Assembly (NCBI RefSeq): GCF_013113735.1
Contig: NZ_CP053346.1
Location: forward strand, 620,001-684,000
Origin: Sphingomonas sp. AP4-R1
GTDB taxonomy: Bacteria > Pseudomonadota > Alphaproteobacteria > Sphingomonadales > Sphingomonadaceae
Length of the DNA: 64,000 bases
Direction: 5' to 3'
In this document: positions 37,676 through 47,092 of the stretch, piece by piece
Numbering within the stretch: position 1 is the first letter of the stretch
How the letters are laid out: each line of letters starts with the position of its first letter
The notes under the pieces: model-generated
Seen by the model: only the letters and a program-made list of their open reading frames with translations
Told to the model about the DNA's origin: nothing
Database searches by the model: none
Position numbers and translations under genes: made by a program

Positions 37676-39127
37676 ATGGGAACGCCGGCCAACACCCTTT
37701 TGCTGTTCGGTGTCACCGGCGATCTCTCGCGCCGGATGCTGCTGCCGTCCTTGTTCAATCTGGACGCGGACGGGCTGCTGCCGCCGGAGCTGAAGATCGT
37801 CGGCACGGCCCGCCAGCCTTTTGGGGATGACGGGTTGAAGCAGACAGCGCGCACCGCGCTGGAGCCGATCGTGGCTGATCGCGGGCTGGACGCGGCGATC
37901 CTCGATCGCTTCTGCGCGCGCCTGTCCTATGTGGCCGCCGACGCCTCCGATCCGGACAGCTTCGGCGCGCTGGGCGATGCGATCCGGGACCGCGTGGGCG
38001 ACGGGCTCGCCATCTTCCTGTCGACCGCGCCCAGCCTGTTCGAATCGACGATCGCGGGCCTCGAGAAAGCCGGGCTCACGGGCCCCACCGTGCGCCTCGC
38101 GCTGGAAAAGCCGCTGGGCCAGGATCTGGAATCCAGCCGCGAGATCAACGATGCCGTCGCCCGCGTCTTCCCCGAGGACCGCACCTTCCGCATCGATCAT
38201 TATCTGGGCAAGGAAACCGTCCAGAATCTGATCGCCCTGCGCTTCGGCAACGTGTTGTTCGAGCCGCTGTGGAACGCGCAGGGCATCGATCACGTCCAGA
38301 TCACCGTGTCCGAGACGGTCGGCCTCGAAGGCCGCACCTCCTATTTCGACGGCATGGGCAGCCTGCGCGACATGGTGCAGAATCACATGCTCCAGCTGCT
38401 CGCGCTCGTCGCGATGGAGGCGCCGACCGAGTTCGCCGCCAATGCGGTGCGCGACGAGAAAGTGAAGGTGCTGCGCTCGCTCCGTCCGGTGGATGCCGCG
38501 CGCGAGACGGTGATCGGCCAGTATGTGGCGGGCGCCGTCGCCGGAAAGCCGGTGCCCGGCTATCTCGACGAGCTGGGTCAGCCGTCCGAAACGGAAACCT
38601 TCGTCGCGATCAAGGCGCATGTCGATAATTGGCGCTGGCACGGCGTGCCTTTCTATCTGCGCACCGGCAAGCGCCTGCCGACGCGCCGGTCGGAGATCGT
38701 GATCCAGTTCCGCGGGGTGCCGCATTCGATCTTCACCGGGCGCAGCGCCGCGCTGCAGCCCAACCGGCTGGTGATCTCGATCCAGCCGGACGAGAATATC
38801 AGCATGACGATGATGGCGAAGCAGCCGGGCCTGGATCGCGGCGGCATTCGTTTGCGCGAAGTGCCGCTGGATATCCGCATGCCCAACGCCTTCGCCGACG
38901 TGCGCAAGCGCATCGCCTATGAGCGGCTGTGGATCGATCTGATCGAGGGATTGCCGACACTGTTCGTCCGTCGCGACGAGGTGGAGGCGCAATGGCAATG
39001 GATCGACGCGATCCGCGAGGGCTGGGCCGCCAACAGCATGAGCCCCAAGCCCTATGCGGCGGGCACCTGGGGCCCGGCCGCCGCGATCGCGCTGACCGAA
39101 CGGGATGGAGTGAGCTGGAATGATTGA
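37676..39127 (+). CDS. zwf: Glucose-6-phosphate 1-dehydrogenase
   Basis: This 483-residue enzyme catalyses the first step of the oxidative pentose phosphate and Entner-Doudoroff routes. It has the dinucleotide-binding LFGVTGDLSRRMLLPSLF and the signature RIDHYLGKETVQN with the catalytic histidine/lysine region. I chose the ATG at 37676 because AGGGAAGGA lies just upstream; an upstream in-frame ATG at 37646 lacks this. Its stop overlaps the pgl start by 8 bases. Confidence 0.97.
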   Translation: MGTPANTLLLFGVTGDLSRRMLLPSLFNLDADGLLPPELKIVGTARQPFGDDGLKQTARTALEPIVADRGLDAAILDRFCARLSYVAADASDPDSFGALGDAIRDRVGDGLAIFLSTAPSLFESTIAGLEKAGLTGPTVRLALEKPLGQDLESSREINDAVARVFPEDRTFRIDHYLGKETVQNLIALRFGNVLFEPLWNAQGIDHVQITVSETVGLEGRTSYFDGMGSLRDMVQNHMLQLLALVAMEAPTEFAANAVRDEKVKVLRSLRPVDAARETVIGQYVAGAVAGKPVPGYLDELGQPSETETFVAIKAHVDNWRWHGVPFYLRTGKRLPTRRSEIVIQFRGVPHSIFTGRSAALQPNRLVISIQPDENISMTMMAKQPGLDRGGIRLREVPLDIRMPNAFADVRKRIAYERLWIDLIEGLPTLFVRRDEVEAQWQWIDAIREGWAANSMSPKPYAAGTWGPAAAIALTERDGVSWND

Positions 39128-39824
39128 AGCGGAATGGTGGGACTATGAGGAGCGCGACGAATTCGTCGACGCGGTCGCCGGCGATATCGGCTTCATCATC
39201 GAAAGCGCGCTGGAGGCCCGCAAGGATTGCCTGCTCGCGCTCTCGGGCGGCAAGACGCCGATCGCCGCTTATGAGAAGCTCGCCCAGCAGAAGCTCGACT
39301 GGAAAAAGGTCACGATCATCCCGGTCGACGATCGGCTGGTGAAGGTGGACGATCCCGCGTCGAACGTGGGCATGCTGGCCAAGATCTTCCTGCCCAAGGG
39401 CGCGCGCGTCGTGCCGCTGGGCGCGGATAACAAGGATTACAAGCAGGCTGGAGCCGCCGCCGACGCGCGCCTGCAGGATCTGCCCTGGCCGCCCGATCTG
39501 GTGCTGCTGGGCATGGGCGAGGACGGGCACACCGCCTCGATCTTCCCCGGCCCGGATTATGATGCGGCGCTGGATGCGCCCAAGGCGCGCCGCGCGATCG
39601 GCGTGATGCCGGAGCCCCTGCCGAAGGACGCGCCCTATGCGCGCGTGACGATGACGAAGGCGGCGATTCTCTCCGCCCGCGCGATCATGATCGCGCTGAC
39701 CGGCCAGAAGAAGCGCGACGTGCTGGAACAGGCGATCGAGCAAGGCGCCGGCTCGCGCCTCCCGATCGGCCGCGTGCTGGCCGAAGCCGAGCAGGCGATC
39801 GATATCCACTGGTCGGCGGAATAA
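39120..39824 (+). CDS. pgl: 6-phosphogluconolactonase
   Basis: A 234-residue enzyme of the DevB/SOL type hydrolyses 6-phosphogluconolactone, the next step after Zwf. Motifs are LALSGGKTPIAAYEKLA near the N-terminus, the VDDRLV segment, and LLGMGEDGHTASIFPG. It overlaps zwf, giving a two-gene operon. edd and glk, often found next in sphingomonads, are not downstream here. Confidence 0.95.
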   Translation: MIEAEWWDYEERDEFVDAVAGDIGFIIESALEARKDCLLALSGGKTPIAAYEKLAQQKLDWKKVTIIPVDDRLVKVDDPASNVGMLAKIFLPKGARVVPLGADNKDYKQAGAAADARLQDLPWPPDLVLLGMGEDGHTASIFPGPDYDAALDAPKARRAIGVMPEPLPKDAPYARVTMTKAAILSARAIMIALTGQKKRDVLEQAIEQGAGSRLPIGRVLAEAEQAIDIHWSAE

Positions 39825-39869
39825 ACGGAGCGGCAGCCGGCGCTGGCTGGCTGCCGCCCTTTATCCATC

Positions 39870-39974
39870 CGTTTGGTTCGAGCTTATCGAGAACCGGCTA
39901 GGCTTCGAGCGAAGTCGAGAAACCGGGATGCGGATCGCGACCTGAATGGTTCTCGACAAGCTCGAACCAAACGG
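39870..39974. repeat. CGTTTGGTTCGAGC-type inverted repeat after pgl
   Basis: CGTTTGGTTCGAGCTTATC... at 39870-39895 and GGTTCTCGACAAGCTCG...CCAAACG ending at 39974 are near-perfect reverse complements; GCTTCGAGCGAAGTCGAGAAACC lies inside. This is the same unit as 10951-10975. Confidence 0.75.
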
Positions 39975-39988
39975 GGGTTGTCAGCAGC

Positions 39989-40168
39989 TCAGGCCAAGGG
40001 CCCCGAATAGAACCAGCGCCGCGTCGCCTGCGTGCGGACGAGCAGGCAGCCGCAATCGCGACAGGTGGTCTGGATCGTCCCGCTCATATTGTTGCGGACG
40101 GGTACGCGCTTCGGCCGGTGCTGGCCGTTCGCACAGATATGCGGTTCCATCTTGAATGCCGTCGCCAT
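39989..40168 (-). CDS. Small zinc-ribbon-like protein, conserved in sphingomonads
   Basis: A 59-residue protein has a likely metal-binding cluster: HICANGQH near the N-terminus and TTCRDCGC in the middle, ending LVRTQATRRWFYSGPLA. The spacing of Cys and His suggests a single zinc ribbon. The ATG at 40168 was chosen because GGAGG lies 8 bases upstream; ATG 40183 is the alternative. The role is unknown. Confidence 0.72.
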   Translation of the reverse strand: MATAFKMEPHICANGQHRPKRVPVRNNMSGTIQTTCRDCGCLLVRTQATRRWFYSGPLA

Positions 40169-40348
40169 CGTCGCTGCCTCCATGGCCGTGGAGGTGCGCC
40201 GGCAACGTCTCGCCCGGATGTCGCAAATATTTCCGGGATGAACGAAACTGCCGATACGATTGAGACACGATTCGGCAACCCAATCGGGTTCGCTGGCGCA
40301 ATGCGAGGAAGATCGCATTTCGGGCGCCGAAAGGCGCAAACAAAACGC

Positions 40349-40384
40349 AAAAAGGCCCGGCTCGAGGGGGAAGCGAGCCGGGCC
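40349..40384 (-). terminator. Rho-independent terminator of the chemosensory operon
   Basis: On the minus strand GGCCCGGCTCG (40384-40374) pairs perfectly with CGAGCCGGGCC (40364-40354), giving an 11-bp GC-rich stem with a 9-base loop. It is followed directly by TTTTT (40353-40349). It is about 135 bases beyond the stop of the last operon gene. Confidence 0.85.
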
Positions 40385-40519
40385 CATTGTCGTCGGCGGA
40401 AGGGGGAGCCGCCGAGCCGGCTGGCAGGCCCTAGGGAGGGAAGCCTGCTGCCGTGAAGAGGAGATAGGTTCGCCCCCCCGGCGCTTCCAGATGCTTTAGC
40501 TTGGGGCCCGAAAAGATTC

Positions 40520-42328
40520 TTAACGGGCCTCGCCGGTGATCGTCTTGCAGGCACACAGCGCCGCATCCAGCTCGCTCTGCGTGAAGGGTTTCCGCAACGA
40601 TCCGACATGCGGCGGCAGTGCGATCGTATCGGCAAAGCCCGTCACGATCAGCACCGGCGTTCCCGGTCGCGCCCGCTCGATCGCCTCCGCGATTTCCGCG
40701 CCGGATAGTCCGGGCATCGCGAAATCGGTCATCACCAGATCGAACGGTTCGGCCGCGAACAGCGCCAGCGCCGCCGCGCCCCCGGACACGGAGACCACCT
40801 CATGCCCCAGCGCGCGCAGATACTCCTCCGATACGGCGCGCACCGCCGCGTCATCCTCCGCCAGCAGCACGCGCAAGGCGCGGCACGCATCCGGATTTTC
40901 CGACGCACCGGCGGCGGGGGCCAGCTCGCCGGCCGAACGCGGCAGCCAGATCGTGACGGTCGTACCCTGCCCGATCTCGGTCTCCAGCGTCACGCGTCCG
41001 CCCGCATTCACCGCCATCGCATGCACCATCGGCAGGCCCAGGCCGGTGCCGCGCCCGCGCTCCTTGGTGGTGAAGAAAGGCTCGAACACGCGCGCCGCCA
41101 CCTCGGCCGTCATGCCCTCGCCGCTGTCGATCAGCGCGATCGTCGCATAATCGCCCGCGCGCAGATCGGCATCGCCCGCGGCCACCACGGCATTGCGCGT
41201 CGCGATCCGCACCTGCCCGCCGCCCGGCATCGCATCGCGCGCGTTGATCGCCAGATTGAGGATGGCGAGCTCCAGCTGCTCGGGATCGGCATGGACCGGC
41301 CAGATATCGGGCGCGAGATCGAAGACGACCTCCTTCAGCTCGGTCGTCCGCAGGATCAGATCGCGCATCCCCAGCACGATCGCATTGGGATCGGCCGTCT
41401 CCACCGTCATCTCGCCCTGCCGGCTGAAGCTCAGCAGGCGCTTGGTCAGCCCCGCGCCGCGCCGTGCCGCCTCGGACGCGCTGTCGATATAGCGGACGAG
41501 GCGCGGATCCTCGGCGCGCGCGGCGGCCAGCTCCAGATTGCCGTTCACCGCCGTCAGCAAATTGTTGAAATCATGCGCGATGCCGCCGGCGAGGGTCCCC
41601 AGCGCCTGCAATTTCTCGGATTGCTGGAGGCGCAGCTGCAGCCGCCTCTGCTCGCTCTCGTCGGAGATCACCTTGAGCAGATAGGCGCCGCCGTCGATCT
41701 CCAGCGGGAAGCGGCGCACGCGACGGTAGAGCGGCTGGCCGTCCGCGCCGATCTCGCGCAATTCCTCGTCGCCCACTTCGCCGCTGGCCATCACCGCGCG
41801 GTCCTGCGCCTGCCCCTCGGGCGTCATGACCTCCGCATTGCCGCGCACCACCCGGCCTTCGCCGTCGATCACGCCCACCAGATCGGGCGACCGCTCCACC
41901 AGAGCCGCGAACAACGCCTGCTCGAACGACAGCTCGCGCCGTAGCCGGGTGCGCTCGGCCGCGCGCGCGATCATCGCGCGCAGCGCCTCCGGCTCCCAGG
42001 GCTTGTGGGCATAGCCGCCGATGCGGCCGTCATTCACCGCCGCGATCACCGCCTCGATATCGGCATAGCCGGTCAGCAGCAAAGTCTCGGCCGCGCTGAT
42101 CTCCCGCGCGCGCGACAGGAACACATGGCCCGGCATCTCCGGCATGCGCTGGTCGGAGACGATCACGGACACGTCGGGCTCGGCCGCCAATATCTCCAGC
42201 GCGCGCGCCGGCGAAGTCGTCGTCAGGACGCGATAGTCCTCGTCCAGCAGATCCTCGAACGCCACGAGGATCTCGGCTTCGTCATCCACCAGCAGCACGG
42301 TGGGCCGTTCGGGGGGCGTGGCACTCAT
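40520..42328 (-). CDS. Hybrid histidine kinase REC-PAS-HisKA-HATPase-REC
   Basis: This 602-residue soluble kinase starts with a receiver domain (about 8-125; phospho-acceptor Asp in VIVSDQRMPEM) and then a PAS-like domain (about 140-235). The HisKA domain carries the acceptor His in LAGGIAHDFNNLLT, then comes HATPase_c (LNLAINARDAM, GTGLGLPMVH). A second receiver ends the protein (about 480-595, LVMTDFAMPGLSG). It has no membrane segment, so input is probably from other proteins. Its start overlaps the upstream kinase's stop (ATGA), and it is the last gene of the operon. Confidence 0.93.
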   Translation of the reverse strand: MSATPPERPTVLLVDDEAEILVAFEDLLDEDYRVLTTTSPARALEILAAEPDVSVIVSDQRMPEMPGHVFLSRAREISAAETLLLTGYADIEAVIAAVNDGRIGGYAHKPWEPEALRAMIARAAERTRLRRELSFEQALFAALVERSPDLVGVIDGEGRVVRGNAEVMTPEGQAQDRAVMASGEVGDEELREIGADGQPLYRRVRRFPLEIDGGAYLLKVISDESEQRRLQLRLQQSEKLQALGTLAGGIAHDFNNLLTAVNGNLELAAARAEDPRLVRYIDSASEAARRGAGLTKRLLSFSRQGEMTVETADPNAIVLGMRDLILRTTELKEVVFDLAPDIWPVHADPEQLELAILNLAINARDAMPGGGQVRIATRNAVVAAGDADLRAGDYATIALIDSGEGMTAEVAARVFEPFFTTKERGRGTGLGLPMVHAMAVNAGGRVTLETEIGQGTTVTIWLPRSAGELAPAAGASENPDACRALRVLLAEDDAAVRAVSEEYLRALGHEVVSVSGGAAALALFAAEPFDLVMTDFAMPGLSGAEIAEAIERARPGTPVLIVTGFADTIALPPHVGSLRKPFTQSELDAALCACKTITGEAR

Positions 42329-43989
42329 GCGGCGGCGGCCGCCATCGGCACGGACACGACGAACTCCGCCCCGCCCAGCGGGCTGGCGCCGATCCGCACC
42401 TCGCCCCCGTGCGAGCGCACCACGCCATAAGCGATGGCGAGGCCCAGCCCCGTGCCCACGCCGATATCCTTGGTGGTGTAGAAAGGCTCGAAGATGCGCG
42501 TGCGCGCCTCCTCCGGCACGCCGGGGCCGCTATCCCCGATCACGATCTCGTAGCGGTCGCCCGCCACGCGCGTGGCGATGGCGATCCGCCCGCCTTCGGG
42601 CAGCACGTCGGCAGCGTTGGAAAGGATGTTCATCACCACCTGGTTGATCAGCGCGGCCGAACAGACGAGCGTCGCCGGCGCATCATAGCGCCGCTCGACC
42701 ACAATCGCATCGGGCAGTTTCGGCGCGAGCAGGGTGACGACGGCATCGATCGATTCCGGAATGTCGGTCGCCACCCGGTCGCCTTCGTCCAGTCGCGAGA
42801 AGCGGCGCAGCTTCACCACCAGTTGCTGGATGCGCGAAAGGCCCTGCTGCATCGATCCCAGCCGATCGATCGCGCGATCCAGCTTCGCCTCCGCGCCGCC
42901 CGTGGTCTGCGTCCGTATCTCCCCGATCAGCCGCTGCACCGTCGCCTGATGCGCGAGGATGAAGGCCAGCGGATTGTTGATCTCGTGCGCGATGCCCGCG
43001 ACCAGCTCGCCCAGCGACGCCATCTTCGCGGCCTGCACCAGCTGCGCCTGCGTTTCGGAAAGCCGCGCATTGGCATCCGCCAGTTCGCGATTGGCCACCG
43101 ACAGCGCCTCCGCGCCCGCCGCCTCGGCCTGGGCGGTGGCGATGGCGGTTTCGCGCTGCCGCTCATGCTCGGCGTGGCGCACCTCCTCGTCCCGCGCGAA
43201 CTTGCGGCGGACGACGGCGCGCACGCGCGCGGCCAGCGTCTCCTGCTCCTCGGTCTTGGCCAGCACGTCGTCCGCGCCCGCCGCAAAGCCCTGCAGCGCG
43301 AGATCGCCGCCCGCCTTGGGGTGGCCGAGCGCGACGATCTCGAATCCCGCCGCGCGCTTGTCGGCCAGATCGCGGCACAAGGCGAAACCGTCAAAGGCGT
43401 CGCCGTCGACATCCACGATCGCGCAATCGATCGGCTCCTCCGCGATGGCGGCCATGCAGGCGGCGGGATCGGGCATGCTGCGGAGCTCATAGCCCTCGCC
43501 GGTGAGCATCTCGCGAAACGGATCGAGATCGCCCGCGCCCGAAACCAGCAGCAGCTTCGCCCGGCGGAAGCCCGCGACGCCGCCGCTCTCCGGCCGCCGC
43601 TGGCGCAGCAGCGCGCGCAGCCGGCCGAGCAGCAGCGCCCGGTCGGCGGATTTGGGCACATAGGCGCTGGCGCCGCTGTCCAGCCCATGCCGCTCCAGAT
43701 CGCGCGAGGCGCCGCCCGTCAGCATCAGCACCGGCAGCGCCCGGCTCTGGCTGTTGAGCCGGACCATGCGGACCAGTTCGTCGCCATTCATGCCGGGCAG
43801 ATGATAATCCACCACCAGCAGATCGGGCTGGGCCGTCGCCATCCGGTCCAGCGCCGCCTCGGCCGAGGCGACGCGCTCGGTGGCATAGCCTTCCTTCTCC
43901 AGCAGCAGTTGCAGCTGGAGCGCCTGCGTGTCCGAATCCTCGACGATCAGCACGCGCGGCGGCGTATCCGGATGCCCTCCCGCGCTCAT
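42325..43989 (-). CDS. Hybrid histidine kinase REC-REC-coiled coil-HisKA-HATPase
   Basis: The 554-residue protein has a canonical N-terminal receiver (about 12-125, LLVVDYHLPGMNG) and a second more divergent receiver-like domain (about 145-260, AIVDVDGDAFDGF). An alanine/glutamate-rich coiled coil (about 280-330) precedes HisKA (GELVAGIAHEINNPLAFI) and HATPase_c (NILSNAADVL, GTGLGLAIAYG). ATG 43989 overlaps the cheB stop as ATGA; the frame is open upstream only as a shadow of cheB. Being soluble and led by receivers, it is a likely phospho-acceptor from the CheA of this operon. Confidence 0.93.
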   Translation of the reverse strand: MSAGGHPDTPPRVLIVEDSDTQALQLQLLLEKEGYATERVASAEAALDRMATAQPDLLVVDYHLPGMNGDELVRMVRLNSQSRALPVLMLTGGASRDLERHGLDSGASAYVPKSADRALLLGRLRALLRQRRPESGGVAGFRRAKLLLVSGAGDLDPFREMLTGEGYELRSMPDPAACMAAIAEEPIDCAIVDVDGDAFDGFALCRDLADKRAAGFEIVALGHPKAGGDLALQGFAAGADDVLAKTEEQETLAARVRAVVRRKFARDEEVRHAEHERQRETAIATAQAEAAGAEALSVANRELADANARLSETQAQLVQAAKMASLGELVAGIAHEINNPLAFILAHQATVQRLIGEIRTQTTGGAEAKLDRAIDRLGSMQQGLSRIQQLVVKLRRFSRLDEGDRVATDIPESIDAVVTLLAPKLPDAIVVERRYDAPATLVCSAALINQVVMNILSNAADVLPEGGRIAIATRVAGDRYEIVIGDSGPGVPEEARTRIFEPFYTTKDIGVGTGLGLAIAYGVVRSHGGEVRIGASPLGGAEFVVSVPMAAAAA

Positions 43990-45044
43990 GCGACCGCTCC
44001 GGTCCGGCCCACGGCCTGCAGGATCGTGTCCGCCATCTCGTCCAGCGGCACGGCCACCGCGCCCTCGCGCACGGCGGCGGCGGGCATGCCATAGACGATC
44101 GCGCTGGAGCGATGCTCGGCAAACACCCGCGCCCCCGCCGCCAGCATCGCGCGCACGCCCGGCGCGCCATCCTCGCCCATGCCGGTCAACACCACGCCGA
44201 TCGCCGCCGCGCCCGCATGCGCCGCCACCGACTCCAGCAGCGTGGTCGCGGCCGGGCGCTGGCCGCGTACCGGCGGCTCGCGATCGATCGAGACGCGGCC
44301 CGTCCGGTCGATCCGCAGATGCTGGTCGCCGGGCGCCACCAGGATCGTGCCCGGCGCGGGCGTCATCCCCGCCTCGGCGATCGCCACGCGCCACGGCAGC
44401 ACGCTGTCCAGCCAGCGCGCGAAGCCCGGCATGAAGGGCACGCCCATATGCTGGACGAGCAGCACCGGCACGTCGATCGAGGGCGGCAGCGCGGCGAACA
44501 GGCTCGCCAGCGCCTGCGGCCCCCCGGTGGAGGCCGCGCAGGCGATCAGCTTGGGCGCCACCGTCGGCCGGCCGGCGCGGCCCGCACGGTGCGGTGCGCC
44601 GCGCAGGCGGCGCCGCACCACCGGCACCTCGGCCATGATGCGGAGCTGCGTGCGGATTTCCTCGGCGATGCCCGCATAATCGGCATGGCTGATGCCCACC
44701 GGCTTCTCCACCACCGAGAGCGCGCCGCTGCTGAGCGCCTCCATCGTCGGCCCGAGCGATTCCTTCTCGATGCTGGCGGAGATCACCACGATCGGCGTCG
44801 GCTGCTCGGCCATGATCCGCCGCGTCGCCTCCAGCCCGTCCATGCCGGGCAGGCGGATGTCCATCGAGATGATGTCCGGCCGCACGGACGGGAGCGCCGC
44901 CAGCGCCTCTTCCGCGCTGCCCACCGCCGCCGCCACCGTCAGATGGCTCGATTCGCCGATGATATGCGTCAGCAACGCGCGGACCACGGGCGAGTCCTCG
45001 ACGATCATCACCCGTATCGGCGTTTCGCTGTGCGACACGGGCAC
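43986..45044 (-). CDS. cheB: CheB-type protein-glutamate methylesterase
   Basis: This 352-residue protein has an N-terminal receiver (phospho-acceptor in DIISMDIRLPGMDG) and a C-terminal methylesterase domain. The catalytic triad is in place: Ser in CAASTGGPQAL, His in LLVQHMGVPF and Asp in GVVLTGMGEDG. It should remove methyl groups from the receptor in this operon, opposing the CheR. It has the full length expected and sits directly after cheA (1-base gap). Confidence 0.95.
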   Translation of the reverse strand: MPVSHSETPIRVMIVEDSPVVRALLTHIIGESSHLTVAAAVGSAEEALAALPSVRPDIISMDIRLPGMDGLEATRRIMAEQPTPIVVISASIEKESLGPTMEALSSGALSVVEKPVGISHADYAGIAEEIRTQLRIMAEVPVVRRRLRGAPHRAGRAGRPTVAPKLIACAASTGGPQALASLFAALPPSIDVPVLLVQHMGVPFMPGFARWLDSVLPWRVAIAEAGMTPAPGTILVAPGDQHLRIDRTGRVSIDREPPVRGQRPAATTLLESVAAHAGAAAIGVVLTGMGEDGAPGVRAMLAAGARVFAEHRSSAIVYGMPAAAVREGAVAVPLDEMADTILQAVGRTGAVA

Positions 45045-45045
45045 C

Positions 45046-47088
45046 TCAGGTCAGGCGCCGGACGGTCGCAAGCAATTCGCCCTGCTCGAAACTCTGCTTG
45101 GTCACATAGGCATCGGCGCCGAGATCGAGGCCCCGCTGGATATCGTCGGGAGCATCACGCGAAGTCATCATGACGACAGGAATGCCGGCCAGGGCCCGAT
45201 CGTTCCGGATCGCCGCGAGTAACGTGAAGCCGTCCATGCGCGGCATCTCGACATCCGCCACCACCAGATCGATCTCCGCCCCCGGCGCGCGCAGCCGCCC
45301 GAGCGCATCGATCCCGTCCACCGACAGCAAGACGCGATAGCCGTGGCTTTCGAGAATGCCGCGCTCCAGCGTGCGCGTCGTGATCGAATCGTCGACCACC
45401 AGGATCGTCCGCTGCCGCTCCGGCACCGCGAACAGGGACGTCGCCGCCGCCTCCCCGGCACGGCCCAGCATCCGCCCGAGCAGCGCGTCGATCGACAGCA
45501 CCAGCACCACCTCGCCCGCGGCATCGGTGGCCGTGCCCAGCACCAGCGGCATGTCGACCGCGACGTCGGTGGGATCGCCGAAGGCGAGCGGCCGCACGTC
45601 GCTGAGCGCATCGACGACGAGGAAGACCGCCGCTCCGTCCCGCTCGATCAGCAGCGCGGTCGCCTGCGCCGGCCCGGGCGCCGTCTCCAGCCCGAGCAGG
45701 CTCGCCAGCGCCACGATCGGCACGGCGCGGCGCACGCCCGCCACCTCCGTCTCGTAGGCCGGCCGGCCCTCCAGCGAGAGCGCCGCCGCCGGATCCAGCC
45801 GCATCAGGCGCGAGACGGCGTTGGTGGGGAGCGCGAAACGCTGCCCGCCCGCCTCGATCAGCAGCACCGCGCGCCGCGTGATCGTCAGCGGCACGGCCAT
45901 CTCGATCCGGGTGCCGCCCTGCGCGCCGCGCGTCAGGCGCACCGATCCATTCAGCCGCCGCACCGCATCCGCCACCACCGCCAGCCCCACGCCCCGGCCG
46001 GAGAGATGGTCCGCCTCCTCGGAGGTCGACACGCCATGTTCGAACAGCAGGGCGAAGAGCGCCGCCTCGCCCGCGCTGGGCTCGGGCGGCAGCAGTCCGC
46101 GCCGCGCCGCCGCCTTGCGGATCGCGGCCGGATCGGGCCCGGCGCCGTCATCCTCGACCGCCACCACCAGCCCGCCCCGGCTCGCGCGGATCGAAAGCCG
46201 GATCGCGCCTTCCTCGGCCTTGCCCTTGGCGAGGCGCGCGGCGGGCCTCTCGATCCCATGACCGATCGCGTTGCGGACGATCTGCATCAGCGGATCGCGC
46301 AGCCGCTGGATCAGCCGCCGATCCGCCTCGGCGCCATCCTCCTCCACGGTCAGCCGCGCCTGCTTGCCCGCTTCCTGCGCCAGTTCCCGTGCCAGCCGCT
46401 CCAGCCCTGTCGCGAGCGCGGCGGCCGGCGTCAGCAGCAGGCGCTGGGCATCGGCTTCCACGATCGAGGCCGCGCGATTGACCCGATCGTCCGCCTCGAT
46501 CCGGTGCGAGGCGAGCTGCAGCATCGCGAAATGCAGCCGGGCGAGGCGCGCGCTGATCTCCGCCATGGTCGTGCCCGGCACGGTGCTGGCGCGGCGTATC
46601 CCGTCCAGTTCGTCGCGCGTGGCGCGCAGATTGCTCGCGATCGTCGCGCGGAAATCCAGTTCCTCGCGCAGCGAGCGCAGCGATCCCGTCAATTCCTCCA
46701 GATGGCGGGACGAGATGCGGATCATCTCGTCGCCCGCCTCCTCGGCCACCGCCGTCGGCCCCGCTTCGGGCGCCACCGCGTCACCCGGATCGCCCGCATC
46801 CTCGATCGCGTCGATCAGCCCGCGCGAATCCGCGAGCATGGCCGGGCCGAACTGCCCCTGCGCCTCGGCCTGTTCCAGCAGCCCTTCCAGCGTGTGCGCC
46901 AGATCCTCAATTTCGGGCTGGTCGGCCGCGCGCGCCGCGCCCTTCAGGCTGTGCGCGCGGCGAAACAGATCGCGCAGGTCCGGCGCCCCGCCCGCCTCCG
47001 CCAGCGCGAGGCCCGCACGCAGCACCGCGACATGCTCGGCAAGCTCGGCCGCGAACACGCGCGCCAGCTGCTGGCGAAGCTCCTCCAC
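45046..47088 (-). CDS. CheA-type histidine kinase with C-terminal receiver (WspE-like)
   Basis: This 680-residue kinase starts with an N-terminal Hpt domain (phosphorylation site in FRRAHSLKGAARAA, about His 44). A long helical linker is followed by the ATP-binding domain (IVRNAIGHGIE N-box, VEDDGAG and GRGVGLAVV G-boxes). The CheW-like P5 domain (about 400-530) and a C-terminal receiver (about 555-678, LVVADVEMPRMDG) complete it. The CheA-REC fusion with a single Hpt is what WspE and other alternative-function chemosensory kinases show; motility CheA lacks the receiver. A separate CheY is absent from the operon. Confidence 0.94.
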   Translation of the reverse strand: MEELRQQLARVFAAELAEHVAVLRAGLALAEAGGAPDLRDLFRRAHSLKGAARAADQPEIEDLAHTLEGLLEQAEAQGQFGPAMLADSRGLIDAIEDAGDPGDAVAPEAGPTAVAEEAGDEMIRISSRHLEELTGSLRSLREELDFRATIASNLRATRDELDGIRRASTVPGTTMAEISARLARLHFAMLQLASHRIEADDRVNRAASIVEADAQRLLLTPAAALATGLERLARELAQEAGKQARLTVEEDGAEADRRLIQRLRDPLMQIVRNAIGHGIERPAARLAKGKAEEGAIRLSIRASRGGLVVAVEDDGAGPDPAAIRKAAARRGLLPPEPSAGEAALFALLFEHGVSTSEEADHLSGRGVGLAVVADAVRRLNGSVRLTRGAQGGTRIEMAVPLTITRRAVLLIEAGGQRFALPTNAVSRLMRLDPAAALSLEGRPAYETEVAGVRRAVPIVALASLLGLETAPGPAQATALLIERDGAAVFLVVDALSDVRPLAFGDPTDVAVDMPLVLGTATDAAGEVVLVLSIDALLGRMLGRAGEAAATSLFAVPERQRTILVVDDSITTRTLERGILESHGYRVLLSVDGIDALGRLRAPGAEIDLVVADVEMPRMDGFTLLAAIRNDRALAGIPVVMMTSRDAPDDIQRGLDLGADAYVTKQSFEQGELLATVRRLT

Positions 47089-47092
47089 GCGA